From a bacterium (GTDB taxonomy: Bacteria; Bacteroidota; Ignavibacteria; Kapaibacteriales; UBA961), in NCBI GenBank assembly GCA_022844575.1, contig JALHLL010000225.1:1-5394 (forward strand): DNA of 5,394 nucleotides, given 5' to 3'. A program made the translations under genes and the position numbers. The notes beneath the pieces were generated by a model. It did not search any database. It saw nothing but the letters and a program-made list of their open reading frames with translations, and was not told the DNA's origin. This document shows, one piece after another, positions 1-5,394 of the stretch (position 1 is the stretch's first letter; every line of letters starts with the position of its first letter).

Positions 1-228
1 CTCTGCGATCTGTTTCATATTGATCTTGGCTTTGGCCAATGCTTCTGCCATGGTACCATACTGGGTACTCCATATTTCACTGGCATCATGTTCCACCCAG
101 CCCGGTTGCGGAAAGATCTGTTTGAACTCTTTTTGCGCCATGCTGATGATATTGCCCTGTTTATCGAATACCATACTCCGGCTGCTGGTAGTGCCCTGGT
201 CAAGGGATAAGATGTAGTGTGAAGCCAT
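1..228 (-). CDS. glpK: Glycerol kinase, N-terminal part (cut by window edge)
   Basis: Glycerol kinase phosphorylates glycerol with ATP to sn-glycerol-3-phosphate in the cytoplasm, the entry step of glycerol use. Only the first 76 codons are present; the gene runs off the left edge (family length is about 500 residues). The start is the ATG whose complement is at 226-228, giving MASHYILSLDQGTTSSRS. The LDQGTTSSR stretch (residues 9-17) is the N-terminal phosphate-binding motif of the FGGY kinase fold, and QPGWVEHDASEIW (about residues 43-55) matches the conserved PGWVEHDP-EIW segment of GlpK, which separates it from xylulose and other FGGY kinases. It lies on the same strand as, and 122 nt downstream of, the DUF5686 gene; that gap suggests its own transcription rather than a tight operon. 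No clear Shine-Dalgarno is seen. Identification is firm; only the 3' part is unknown. Confidence 0.96.
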   Translation of the reverse strand, partial: MASHYILSLDQGTTSSRSMVFDKQGNIISMAQKEFKQIFPQPGWVEHDASEIWSTQYGTMAEALAKAKINMKQIAE

Positions 229-246
229 GCAATCGTATTTATGAAA

Positions 247-280
247 GAAAGTTAATGAAAAAGGTTGAGCAGCGAACAAG
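247..280 (-). promoter_or_regulatory. Possible Bacteroidota-type promoter for glpK
   Basis: Read on the minus strand, TAACTTTC (247-254) matches the Bacteroidota -7 consensus TAnnTTTG except at the last base. CTTG (277-280) lies 22 nt upstream as a weak -33 element. Transcription would start roughly a dozen bases before the glpK ATG. Both boxes are imperfect and such matches are common in AT-rich DNA, so this is tentative. Confidence 0.25.
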
Positions 281-336
281 ACGATAAAGCCTGCTCTTTA
301 AGTTCACGCAGGATTAATACAATTTTAGGAGAATGA

Positions 337-356
337 TTTTAATACGAGTATTAAAA
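337..356. repeat. Perfect 9-bp AT-rich inverted repeat at the end of the DUF5686 gene
   Basis: TTTTAATAC (337-345) and GTATTAAAA (348-356) are perfect reverse complements separated by 2 nt. The right arm covers the stop codon of the DUF5686 gene (351-353, minus strand). On the minus-strand transcript it could form a short, mostly A-U hairpin, but the sequence after it is TCATTCTCC and not a U-run, so it is a poor intrinsic terminator. It lies about 110 nt upstream of the glpK start, so an operator for a dimeric regulator of glpK is equally possible. The repeat itself is certain; its role is unknown. Confidence 0.6.
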
Positions 357-2837
357 AGCTAACCGGAAACTTCCAAAGATGCCAAAAGCTTTATCGCCCT
401 GTTTGTCGATCGTGGCGGGCAATACCCTCCAGATAAAATCAACCCGGAAAACTTTGAAGATATTATCTACACCCGTACCCAGCTCAAGATAGGTACGGCC
501 ATTGAGGGTTTGAAAGCTATGTCCCTGTTTGAAATTAAAGGCCCTGTTCTTTTCTGATAAACTGCCCCATAATGTTTTGGCGGTCCAGAACTGGCGCCAG
601 CGGAGTTTGGGTAACATGCGGAAAATTCCGTTCCCGATATTGTGTTCAATATTGACACCGGCATATTTATCATGGACAAATTCCCAGCGGTTCATCATGT
701 TGAAGGCGTACTTGTTGTAATAGTATAATTCGTTGCCGGGTGCAATATCCAGTAACATATAAGGAAGAGTGCCAAAGGTCTGGCCTCCGTATATATAATA
801 AGAGATGCTGCCGAAAGGAGGGATCTTCATATAATCAGACACACTTCCCGATATCTTGGTATAATCGTAATTACTTTTAAAAAAGCCGGATACACCCCGG
901 GAAATATATAACTCCGTAATAGGATAGGGGCTTCCCAAACTGGTGCGGAAGAATTGGTTCTCGAGGAATTTTTCTAAATAAGCAAACCGTAAGCGGACAG
1001 ATACTTCAAAACTCGTCAGTGGTTCACGGCCGCTGACAGCAGTGAAAGAATCTTTGGGTATCAGGTTGCGCAGCGGCAGGTACGATTTATGCGTAGCGGC
1101 GACTAAGGTGGAGAAGCCTGATCTTGTTTCATTAAAGAACTCAAATCTTTTTTCATTGACCTTCAAAAATTTTACCGGCACATTTGTTTTGCGAACTGCT
1201 AAGGCAAAGACATTGTCTTGTGTCACTTCCCCATAATAGTTTTGTCCCCAGTCAATATCATTGGTATACGACCCATAAAGAAATAATCGGGGATGTTTTT
1301 TAGGCAGGTAAAATAATTCTGCTTTTCCTTTTAATTTCCGGTCGCCAAAACCATAAGCCAGGTAGCCATGCCACCACCAGCGTTTATCAAATTTTTTATT
1401 GGTGCCGAGATCAAACCGCATACGGAAACCTTCCCAGGAATTGGATGTGATCCAGTTGAACCAGGGACCGATCTGGTAATTACCAATATTCAGATAACCG
1501 CTACCAATGAAATTGGCGGTGCGGGTGAAACGCTGGAACACCGGCGCATTCATCAGCGTATCGATCATACGGATAATACTGGCTTCTGTTTTCGTCAGCT
1601 CTTCATGTCTTGAACCTGCCCAGAATTCTTTATTCTTTTCATCGGCACCGGGCAGGGTGATCACTTCTTCGAGTATCTTATTTTTATCCAGCTCATGGAT
1701 AACGGAGGTATCATTAATGATCACATTTTTATAGGTGGTGGTCTTCCGGCCGATAAAACCCGGTTTATCTTTTCCTAAGGGAGAAAGGTCAGCTACAAAT
1801 TTGTCTTTGGACAAGAACCAGGTGGTATCGTTGATCAAATTGTATTCCTGGATCAGGCTCAGGTTCTCCACAAAATTCACGTTGGCTTCCTTGCCCAAAC
1901 GAAGATTCATTTTCTGAATGGCGAATGTGCTGTCATGCACCCAGCAATCACCTTCAAACGTATCGCCACCTTTTCTTTTCGGCGTAAAAACCAAATGATA
2001 AAAGCGTTTCCTGTTCACCAACTGCGTATCCACTACCCGGTAATTATAATAGTAATCACCATTATCACTGATGGGGCTTACAAATTGTTTATCCATCACC
2101 GGGATGAAATTGTTGTAGACATTCACCACCTGGTCCATACCTCCCAGCAGCTTCACCATACTTTCATTCTTAATACCATTGGTATTGGCAGCTTTGATGA
2201 TCTCCCTTCTTTTCTTCGGGTTTTTCTGGTAATAATAATCGGATAAGGCTTCGGTGAGATAAGAAGGCAGGTATTTTAAACCTTCGGAAGTATCAATATT
2301 CTGGTTGATAAGATCACTTATCGGTTTCAGGGGCTTGAACCTCCCGAATTTTTCAAAATTGATATTCTTCAGGTCCAGTTCCAGTTTGTTGTATAACTCA
2401 TACGAGAAATTGGCAAAGCGGTAACGGTCATTATCCGGTTTGTTCTTCACGATCTTCCGCCATAGCAACAGGCCTTTGTTCACTTTCACCCGCACTCTCA
2501 CGCCTTCATTAAAAGTGCCTCTTTCCATCTTGATATCGGTCAATATGGAATCTTTGGAAGGGCTGATCACAAAGTAAAAAGGCTGGTAGCCCACACAGGT
2601 AATTTCTAAGGTATCAGATGGCCAGCTGTTCAGGTAAAAGGAAAAAGTGCCGACTGAATCCGTAAGCTTGCCGATCGTGGCATTCTTGAAATGAACCGAG
2701 GCGAAGGGAATCCGCTCCTCGCTGTGTGAATCTTTGACGGTGCCGCTGATTCTTTTTTTCTGGCCGGCAGCCCAGTCACCCAGCAGGAGGAAGGCGAATA
2801 ATAACAGGATCGGTTTGTTTTGTCTCAGGGTCTGCAT
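351..2837 (-). CDS. DUF5686 family outer-membrane protein with carboxypeptidase-like regulatory domain
   Basis: An 828-residue protein predicted to sit in the outer membrane. Residues 1-25 form a signal peptide (basic start, hydrophobic LLLFAFLLLG, then WAAG before Q26). Residues about 29-108 are a carboxypeptidase D regulatory-like beta-sandwich (ISGTVKDS, then IPFASVHF, the GT-F-F step and ITCVGYQPF), as found at the N-terminus of SusC/TonB-dependent receptors and other Bacteroidota surface proteins. The rest matches DUF5686: a soluble middle region, then aromatic-rich alternating strands including PFGSISYYIYGGQTFGTLPY and, near the end, ELGTGVDNIFKVFRVDFIWR (about residues 785-804). It ends in phenylalanine (GSFRLAF), as beta-barrel proteins assembled by the Bam complex usually do. 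No TonB plug or catalytic motif is visible, so substrate and function are unknown. The start ATG (complement 2835-2837) directly precedes the signal peptide. It is divergent from the creD operon, with 128 nt between start codons. The frame is intact. Confidence 0.93.
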   Translation of the reverse strand: MQTLRQNKPILLLFAFLLLGDWAAGQKKRISGTVKDSHSEERIPFASVHFKNATIGKLTDSVGTFSFYLNSWPSDTLEITCVGYQPFYFVISPSKDSILTDIKMERGTFNEGVRVRVKVNKGLLLWRKIVKNKPDNDRYRFANFSYELYNKLELDLKNINFEKFGRFKPLKPISDLINQNIDTSEGLKYLPSYLTEALSDYYYQKNPKKRREIIKAANTNGIKNESMVKLLGGMDQVVNVYNNFIPVMDKQFVSPISDNGDYYYNYRVVDTQLVNRKRFYHLVFTPKRKGGDTFEGDCWVHDSTFAIQKMNLRLGKEANVNFVENLSLIQEYNLINDTTWFLSKDKFVADLSPLGKDKPGFIGRKTTTYKNVIINDTSVIHELDKNKILEEVITLPGADEKNKEFWAGSRHEELTKTEASIIRMIDTLMNAPVFQRFTRTANFIGSGYLNIGNYQIGPWFNWITSNSWEGFRMRFDLGTNKKFDKRWWWHGYLAYGFGDRKLKGKAELFYLPKKHPRLFLYGSYTNDIDWGQNYYGEVTQDNVFALAVRKTNVPVKFLKVNEKRFEFFNETRSGFSTLVAATHKSYLPLRNLIPKDSFTAVSGREPLTSFEVSVRLRFAYLEKFLENQFFRTSLGSPYPITELYISRGVSGFFKSNYDYTKISGSVSDYMKIPPFGSISYYIYGGQTFGTLPYMLLDIAPGNELYYYNKYAFNMMNRWEFVHDKYAGVNIEHNIGNGIFRMLPKLRWRQFWTAKTLWGSLSEKNRAFNFKQGHSFQTLNGRTYLELGTGVDNIFKVFRVDFIWRVLPATIDKQGDKAFGIFGSFRLAF

Positions 2838-2839
2838 TA

Positions 2840-2864
2840 CCCGGTAAAAATACGAACCGCCGGG
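2840..2864 (-). other. Possible 5'-leader hairpin just before the DUF5686 start codon
   Basis: CCCGG (2840-2844) and CCGGG (2860-2864) are inverted repeats with a 15-nt AT-rich loop, ending 2 nt upstream of the minus-strand ATG. In the transcript this gives a short all-GC stem next to the start codon. An alternative pairing of CGGT (2842-2845) with ACCG (2856-2859) shares bases with it, so the two stems exclude each other. This is seen in sequence only; with five pairs and a large loop it may be chance. Confidence 0.25.
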
Positions 2865-2915
2865 AATAGTGCTATTGTTAAATCACTGTAAACAGGTAAT
2901 GCACTGGTAAAATTA

Positions 2916-2947
2916 TTTGGAAGTACGGGTTTGGCTCATTTACTTTG
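2916..2947 (+). promoter_or_regulatory. Probable Bacteroidota-type promoter of the creD operon
   Basis: TTTG at 2916-2919 matches the -33 element, and TTACTTTG at 2940-2947 matches the -7 consensus TAnnTTTG in all but its second base, with 20 nt between them, within the usual spacing for the Bacteroidota primary sigma factor. Transcription would begin near 2953, giving a leader of about a dozen bases before the ATG at 2966. The -7 box is embedded in the left arm of the inverted repeat at 2942-2958, so a protein bound there would block initiation. Confidence 0.5.
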
Positions 2948-2958
2948 TAATTCAAAGT
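2942..2958. promoter_or_regulatory. Operator-like inverted repeat, copy 1 (ACTTTG-N5-CAAAGT)
   Basis: Perfect 6-bp arms, ACTTTG (2942-2947) and CAAAGT (2953-2958), flank the spacer TAATT. Half-site centres are 11 bp apart, about one helical turn, as expected for a dimeric winged-helix protein reading one face of the DNA. It covers the predicted -7 box and start point of the operon and ends 8 bp before the first gene's ATG. A near copy occurs at 3950-3966. Binding by the regulator encoded at 3634-3933 is inferred from the arrangement and not shown. Confidence 0.6.
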
Positions 2959-2965
2959 GCTTTTT

Positions 2966-3616
2966 ATGAGCGAACATAACCAACCAACCGACTCTCTCAA
3001 AGACATCCGGGATATCCGCCAGCTGATGGAACGATCTTCCCGTTTTATTTCTCTCAGCGGGCTGAGCGGGGTGGCCGCAGGGCTTTTTGCACTGGCAGGT
3101 GCTGCCATTGCCCGCTATATACTATTTAAAAATTATTATACAGCGTATGATGAGAGAGGCGGGTATTCGGATACTGCTTTTGCTACCTTGAAACTTCAAT
3201 TATTAGGGTTAGCAGCAGCTGTTTTTGCTGCGGCTTTTATGGCTGCTTTTTATTTTACCTGGCGCAAATCAAGCAATGAAGGAACCTCCTTATGGAATCC
3301 CACTTCCCGCCGGTTGATGTGGAATATGCTGATCCCGCTGGCAGCCGGGGCTTTATTCATCTTAGGAATGTTGCAATACAATGACTGGCGTTTTGTGGCA
3401 CCGGCCTGTCTGATCTTTTACGGGCTGGCGTTGGTGAATGCAAGCAAGTATACGCTGACTGATATCCGTTACCTGGGTTACTGTGAAATAGTGCTGGGGC
3501 TGATCAATATGCAGTGGGTGGGTAAGGGCTTATATTTCTGGGCCATCGGTTTTGGTGTGCTGCACATTATATATGGTATCAGCATGTGGTGGAAATATGA
3601 ACGTAAAGCGGCCTGA
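2966..3616 (+). CDS. Uncharacterised six-helix membrane protein, first gene of the creD operon
   Basis: A 216-residue integral inner-membrane protein of unknown function. After a polar N-terminus (MSEHNQPTDSLKDIRDIRQL) comes MERSSRFISLSGLSGVAAGL (residues 21-40), a stretch I associate from memory with uncharacterised Bacteroidota membrane proteins. Hydrophobic segments lie at about 32-54, 77-98, 118-136, 143-160, 169-187 and 188-206; the C-terminus is basic (WWKYERKAA). No catalytic or transport motif is evident. The ATG at 2966 is preferred over an in-frame GTG at 2957 because the GTG falls inside the inverted repeat and would add only three residues (MLF). It is 17 nt upstream of the winged-helix regulator gene on the same strand, so the two are probably co-transcribed. 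It could be a sensor or partner for the regulator, but nothing in the sequence proves that. Confidence 0.85.
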   Translation: MSEHNQPTDSLKDIRDIRQLMERSSRFISLSGLSGVAAGLFALAGAAIARYILFKNYYTAYDERGGYSDTAFATLKLQLLGLAAAVFAAAFMAAFYFTWRKSSNEGTSLWNPTSRRLMWNMLIPLAAGALFILGMLQYNDWRFVAPACLIFYGLALVNASKYTLTDIRYLGYCEIVLGLINMQWVGKGLYFWAIGFGVLHIIYGISMWWKYERKAA

Positions 3617-3619
3617 TCG

Positions 3620-3631
3620 TCTAAATTTAGA
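3620..3631. repeat. Perfect 12-bp palindrome before the regulator start codon
   Basis: TCTAAATTTAGA is self-complementary over 12 bp and fills most of the 17-nt gap between the first membrane-protein gene and the regulator gene, ending 2 nt before the regulator ATG. It does not resemble the ACTTTG-N5-CAAAG repeats. It may be an extra protein-binding site or an AT-rich chance palindrome; there is no room for a hairpin loop without unpairing the central AATT. Confidence 0.4.
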
Positions 3632-3633
3632 AC

Positions 3634-3933
3634 ATGAAGAATCCGATCACAGGTTTAAATAAGGTTTTTGATAACCGCATCCGCCTCGGGGTGATGAGCA
3701 TCCTGCTGGTGAATGAGGAAGTGAACTTTAATGACCTGAAGCAAATGCTGGAAGTAACGGATGGCAACCTGGCCACACACCTGGTGAACCTGGAAGAGAA
3801 CGGGTATATCAAAGTGCATAAAGGATTTATCGGAAAGAAAACGAATACCACCTATGCGGTGACTAAATCAGGGGAGAAAGCATTTACAGACCATATCACA
3901 GCGCTGGAAAATATGATAAAGGGGATAAAATAA
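3634..3933 (+). CDS. Small winged-helix transcriptional regulator (HTH_34/PF13601-like)
   Basis: A 99-residue cytoplasmic DNA-binding protein consisting almost entirely of one winged helix-turn-helix domain. NRIRLGVMSILLVNEEVNF (residues 14-32) forms the first helix and turn, NDLKQMLEVTDGNLATHLVN (33-52) covers the two HTH helices with recognition helix TDGNLATHLVNLEENGYI (42-59), and VHKGFIGKKTNTTYAVTKSG (61-80) is the beta wing. The last helix (about 81-97) probably makes the dimer contact. This matches the short MarR/ArsR-like winged-helix family PF13601. It has no ligand-binding domain and no receiver domain with a phosphorylatable aspartate, so it is a one-component regulator whose signal is unknown. 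It is the second gene of the operon and sits between the two similar inverted repeats (2942-2958 and 3950-3966), which suggests autoregulation. The ATG start leaves the domain complete; no strong Shine-Dalgarno is seen. Confidence 0.92.
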   Translation: MKNPITGLNKVFDNRIRLGVMSILLVNEEVNFNDLKQMLEVTDGNLATHLVNLEENGYIKVHKGFIGKKTNTTYAVTKSGEKAFTDHITALENMIKGIK

Positions 3934-3949
3934 TTTTTTTTGTTTAATC

Positions 3950-3966
3950 ACTTTGAAATGCAAAGC
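3950..3966. promoter_or_regulatory. Operator-like inverted repeat, copy 2 (ACTTTG-N5-CAAAGC)
   Basis: ACTTTG (3950-3955) and CAAAGC (3961-3966) flank the 5-nt spacer AAATG; five of six arm positions pair. Aligned with copy 1 and continuing through the shared downstream CTTTT, 19 of 23 bases are identical. The spacer contains the proposed ATG (3958-3960) of the next gene, so a bound protein would sit on the start codon. TCACTTTG (3948-3955) is a weaker -7-like match, but no -33 TTTG lies at the right spacing, so an internal promoter here is uncertain. Confidence 0.55.
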
Positions 3967-4461
3967 ACTTTTAAAATAGAAAAAAATAAACAGTTAATAA
4001 AGAACTGGCTCCTGTTCTTTATGCTGGCCCTTGTTGCCAGCGGGATAACAGCTGTCCCGGTTGAGCAGGGGCTTTCCTTTATGATCCCCTTTTTTTCCAG
4101 CGATTCATTTATTGGAATGTGGCTTGAAAGAGTTTATGCCGGCGTCCTGGCAACAGGTAAACAATATCCTTTTCTTTTTTACGGGTATGACTGGCTGGCC
4201 TTTGCACATTTTGTTCTGGCACTTGTATTCATCGGGCCTTATAAAGATCCTGTGCGGAATAAATGGGTGATCGAGTTTGGTATGTATGCCTGTTTACTGA
4301 TCATTCCCTTTGCACTGATAGCCGGGTATTTCAGGGATATCCCGTTTTGGTGGCGACTGATCGATTGCTCTTTTGGAATTATTGGCTTGTTCCCTTTAGC
4401 TATTTGTTATAAGAAAATCTTGTGGCTGGAAGAAGCAGAAACAGTAAACGAAGAATCATGA
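3958..4461 (+). CDS. Uncharacterised four-helix membrane protein
   Basis: A 167-residue predicted inner-membrane protein without a recognised enzymatic motif. Hydrophobic segments lie at about residues 16-35 (KNWLLFFMLALVASGITA), 77-94, 105-123 and 133-151, and the C-terminus is acidic (EEAETVNEES). YGYDWLAFAHFVLALVFIGP (75-94) followed by KDPVRNKWVIEFGM, and later WWRLIDCSFGIIGL, look like conserved blocks; from memory similar proteins recur in Bacteroidota without an assigned function. The ATG at 3958 is chosen because it keeps the first helix whole; the next in-frame ATG (4021) would cut it, and an upstream TTG (3940) is less likely. The start codon lies in the spacer of the second inverted repeat. 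The gene begins 24 nt after the regulator gene, past a T8 tract, and overlaps the next gene by 4 nt. Confidence 0.82.
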   Translation: MQSTFKIEKNKQLIKNWLLFFMLALVASGITAVPVEQGLSFMIPFFSSDSFIGMWLERVYAGVLATGKQYPFLFYGYDWLAFAHFVLALVFIGPYKDPVRNKWVIEFGMYACLLIIPFALIAGYFRDIPFWWRLIDCSFGIIGLFPLAICYKKILWLEEAETVNEES

Positions 4462-4895
4462 GAACATTTCTGCACATAACAAATACATGGTTTTTATCTG
4501 TACTGGTTTGCGGAATGGGAATTTCCGTGCTGCTGGTTTATCCCGAGCATGGATTTATGGGTGATGAGAACATCTTCACTACTTTTTTCATAACAGTACT
4601 TGTGGGTTCACTGGGTGGATTGCCTTCCCTTTTACTTTCCTGGCTTTTTCTTTCGCTGATCATGGAGTCGCCCATGCAGGTGAACTGGAAAATAGTATGC
4701 TGGTACGCCGCCGTGATGCTGGCCATTCTTTTTAATCTGCAAATCATAGCCTTATTAGCAGGCGGGAGTAAAGCAGGTATTGAGATAATAGTATTTGCCT
4801 GGCCGGTATATGCAGTAGTGTTTGTAACCCTTACGATACGGATAAAACAATTCCTGTTGCTCATTGCATATTATTCTGAAAAAATTAAACTATAA
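4458..4895 (+). CDS. Uncharacterised small membrane protein, coupled to the preceding gene
   Basis: A 145-residue, very hydrophobic predicted inner-membrane protein. Likely membrane segments are about residues 10-28, 40-69 (long, interrupted by GGLPS, perhaps re-entrant or broken), 77-101 and 107-127, with a basic tail (EKIKL). No motif links it to a known family. The ATG at 4458 overlaps the previous stop as ATGA, a standard translational-coupling arrangement that suggests the two products are made in a fixed ratio and may work together. An in-frame GTG at 4422 would add a 12-residue basic extension lying entirely inside the upstream gene and is less likely. Only 3 nt separate its stop from the creD ATG, so it is firmly within the operon. 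Confidence 0.82.
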   Translation: MRTFLHITNTWFLSVLVCGMGISVLLVYPEHGFMGDENIFTTFFITVLVGSLGGLPSLLLSWLFLSLIMESPMQVNWKIVCWYAAVMLAILFNLQIIALLAGGSKAGIEIIVFAWPVYAVVFVTLTIRIKQFLLLIAYYSEKIKL

Positions 4896-4898
4896 ATA

Positions 4899-5394
4899 AT
4901 GGAATCAACAATCAACAACATCTGGCAAAAAAGTAAACTGCTGATCAAAGGGCTGATGATCGGGGTACTGGTATTATTATTACTGGTACCGGCCTTCTTT
5001 GTACAGGATCTGATCAAAGAAAGAGAGCAGCGTCAAAAAGAAGCCGTCACAGAAGTAAGCAGTAAGTGGGCGGGCCGGCAAAATATTACCGGGCCTGTAT
5101 TAGTGATACCTTTTGATGAAAAGATCACTGCTTCCAACGGAACGGTAAGTCATAGCCGGCAACTGGCTTATTTTTTACCGGATAAGCTGGATATGAAGTC
5201 AACAGTGGCGCCGGTTAAAAAATACCGGGGTATTTATGAAGTGATGTTGTACACCGCTGATGTGACCATCAGCGGGAAATTTTCTCCGCTTCCCTTAACT
5301 AAGATCAAAGTAAACAGTGCTGATCTTTTATGGAATGAAGCGTATATCTGCATGGGCATTACCGACAGCCGGGGGTTGAAGGAAGAGATCAAAA
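4899..5394 (+). CDS. creD: CreD family inner-membrane protein, N-terminal part (cut by window edge)
   Basis: CreD (PF06123) is an inner-membrane protein associated with envelope integrity; in E. coli it is induced by the CreBC two-component system, and its biochemical activity is unknown. The 165 codons present cover roughly the first third (E. coli CreD is about 450 residues). A cytoplasmic start is followed by one transmembrane segment (about residues 17-36) and then a periplasmic beta-rich region. Family blocks visible are SSKWAGRQNITGPVLVIPF (54-72), KYRGIYEVMLYTADVTISGK (108-127) and LLWNEAYICMGITDSRGL (143-160), which correspond to the W-G-Q-SGP-L-VPY, RRGIYE-VY-A and W-EAY-GV-D-RG patterns of CreD. 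The C-terminal membrane helices lie beyond the window. It starts 3 nt after the preceding stop. No creB or creC is in view; the winged-helix gene upstream is the likely local regulator. Confidence 0.95.
   Translation, partial: MESTINNIWQKSKLLIKGLMIGVLVLLLLVPAFFVQDLIKEREQRQKEAVTEVSSKWAGRQNITGPVLVIPFDEKITASNGTVSHSRQLAYFLPDKLDMKSTVAPVKKYRGIYEVMLYTADVTISGKFSPLPLTKIKVNSADLLWNEAYICMGITDSRGLKEEIK

Noticed and set aside
290..312. CCTGC/GCAGG inverted repeat between glpK and the DUF5686 gene as a terminator
   Set aside because: The stem is only 5 bp with a 13-nt loop and no U-run follows on the minus strand.
1935..2246. 103-codon open frame on the plus strand, antisense to the DUF5686 gene
   Set aside because: It lies wholly within a well-supported gene, has no family features, and is a by-product of the codon use of the minus-strand gene.
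2882..2910. Repeated CACTG words and a CTGT-AA-ACAG dyad in the divergent intergenic region
   Set aside because: The arms are only 4-5 bp and have no clear relation to either promoter; this is within chance expectation.
3805..3818. CAAAGTGC inside the regulator gene, resembling the right half of operator copy 1
   Set aside because: There is no matching ACTTTG arm at the 5-nt spacing, so it is a single half-site in coding sequence.
3934..3941. T8 tract directly after the regulator stop codon, as an intrinsic terminator
   Set aside because: There is no GC-rich hairpin before it; only a weak AAAA-TAA-TTTT pairing is possible, and the downstream genes are closely packed on the same strand.
4538..4864. 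108-codon open frame on the minus strand opposite the 145-residue membrane protein
   Set aside because: The plus-strand frame has coherent membrane helices and coupled spacing, while the antisense product has no recognisable domain.

Overview
The window looks like chromosomal DNA of a Bacteroidota bacterium, most likely Chitinophagaceae-like. The reasons are a DUF5686 outer-membrane protein with an N-terminal carboxypeptidase-like regulatory domain (a phylum-typical architecture), AT-rich start regions without clear Shine-Dalgarno sequences, and one good match to the Bacteroidota -33/-7 promoter pattern. Base composition is even and the genes are intact. I see no RNA genes, mobile elements or CRISPR.

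Layout. The left third lies on the minus strand: the first 76 codons of glycerol kinase (glpK, cut by the window edge), a 122-nt gap with an AT-rich inverted repeat, and a large gene for an 828-residue DUF5686 protein. A 128-nt divergent intergenic region follows. From 2966 to the right edge, five tightly packed plus-strand genes form an apparent operon: a six-helix membrane protein (216 aa), a small winged-helix regulator (99 aa, HTH_34/PF13601-like), two uncharacterised four-helix membrane proteins (167 and 145 aa, overlapping as ATGA), and the N-terminal part of creD, an inner-membrane protein linked to envelope integrity.

The most interesting signal is a pair of near-identical inverted repeats, ACTTTG-N5-CAAAGY, at 2942-2958 and 3950-3966. 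With the bases just downstream they match at 19 of 23 positions. The first sits on the predicted -7 element of the operon promoter. The second lies just after the regulator gene and contains the start codon of the next gene in its spacer. The simplest reading is that the small winged-helix protein binds both sites, repressing its own operon and separately controlling the downstream membrane-protein/creD half. This would be a one-component-regulated envelope module, unlike the two-component CreBC control of creD in E. coli. The site assignment and regulator-site pairing are inference.
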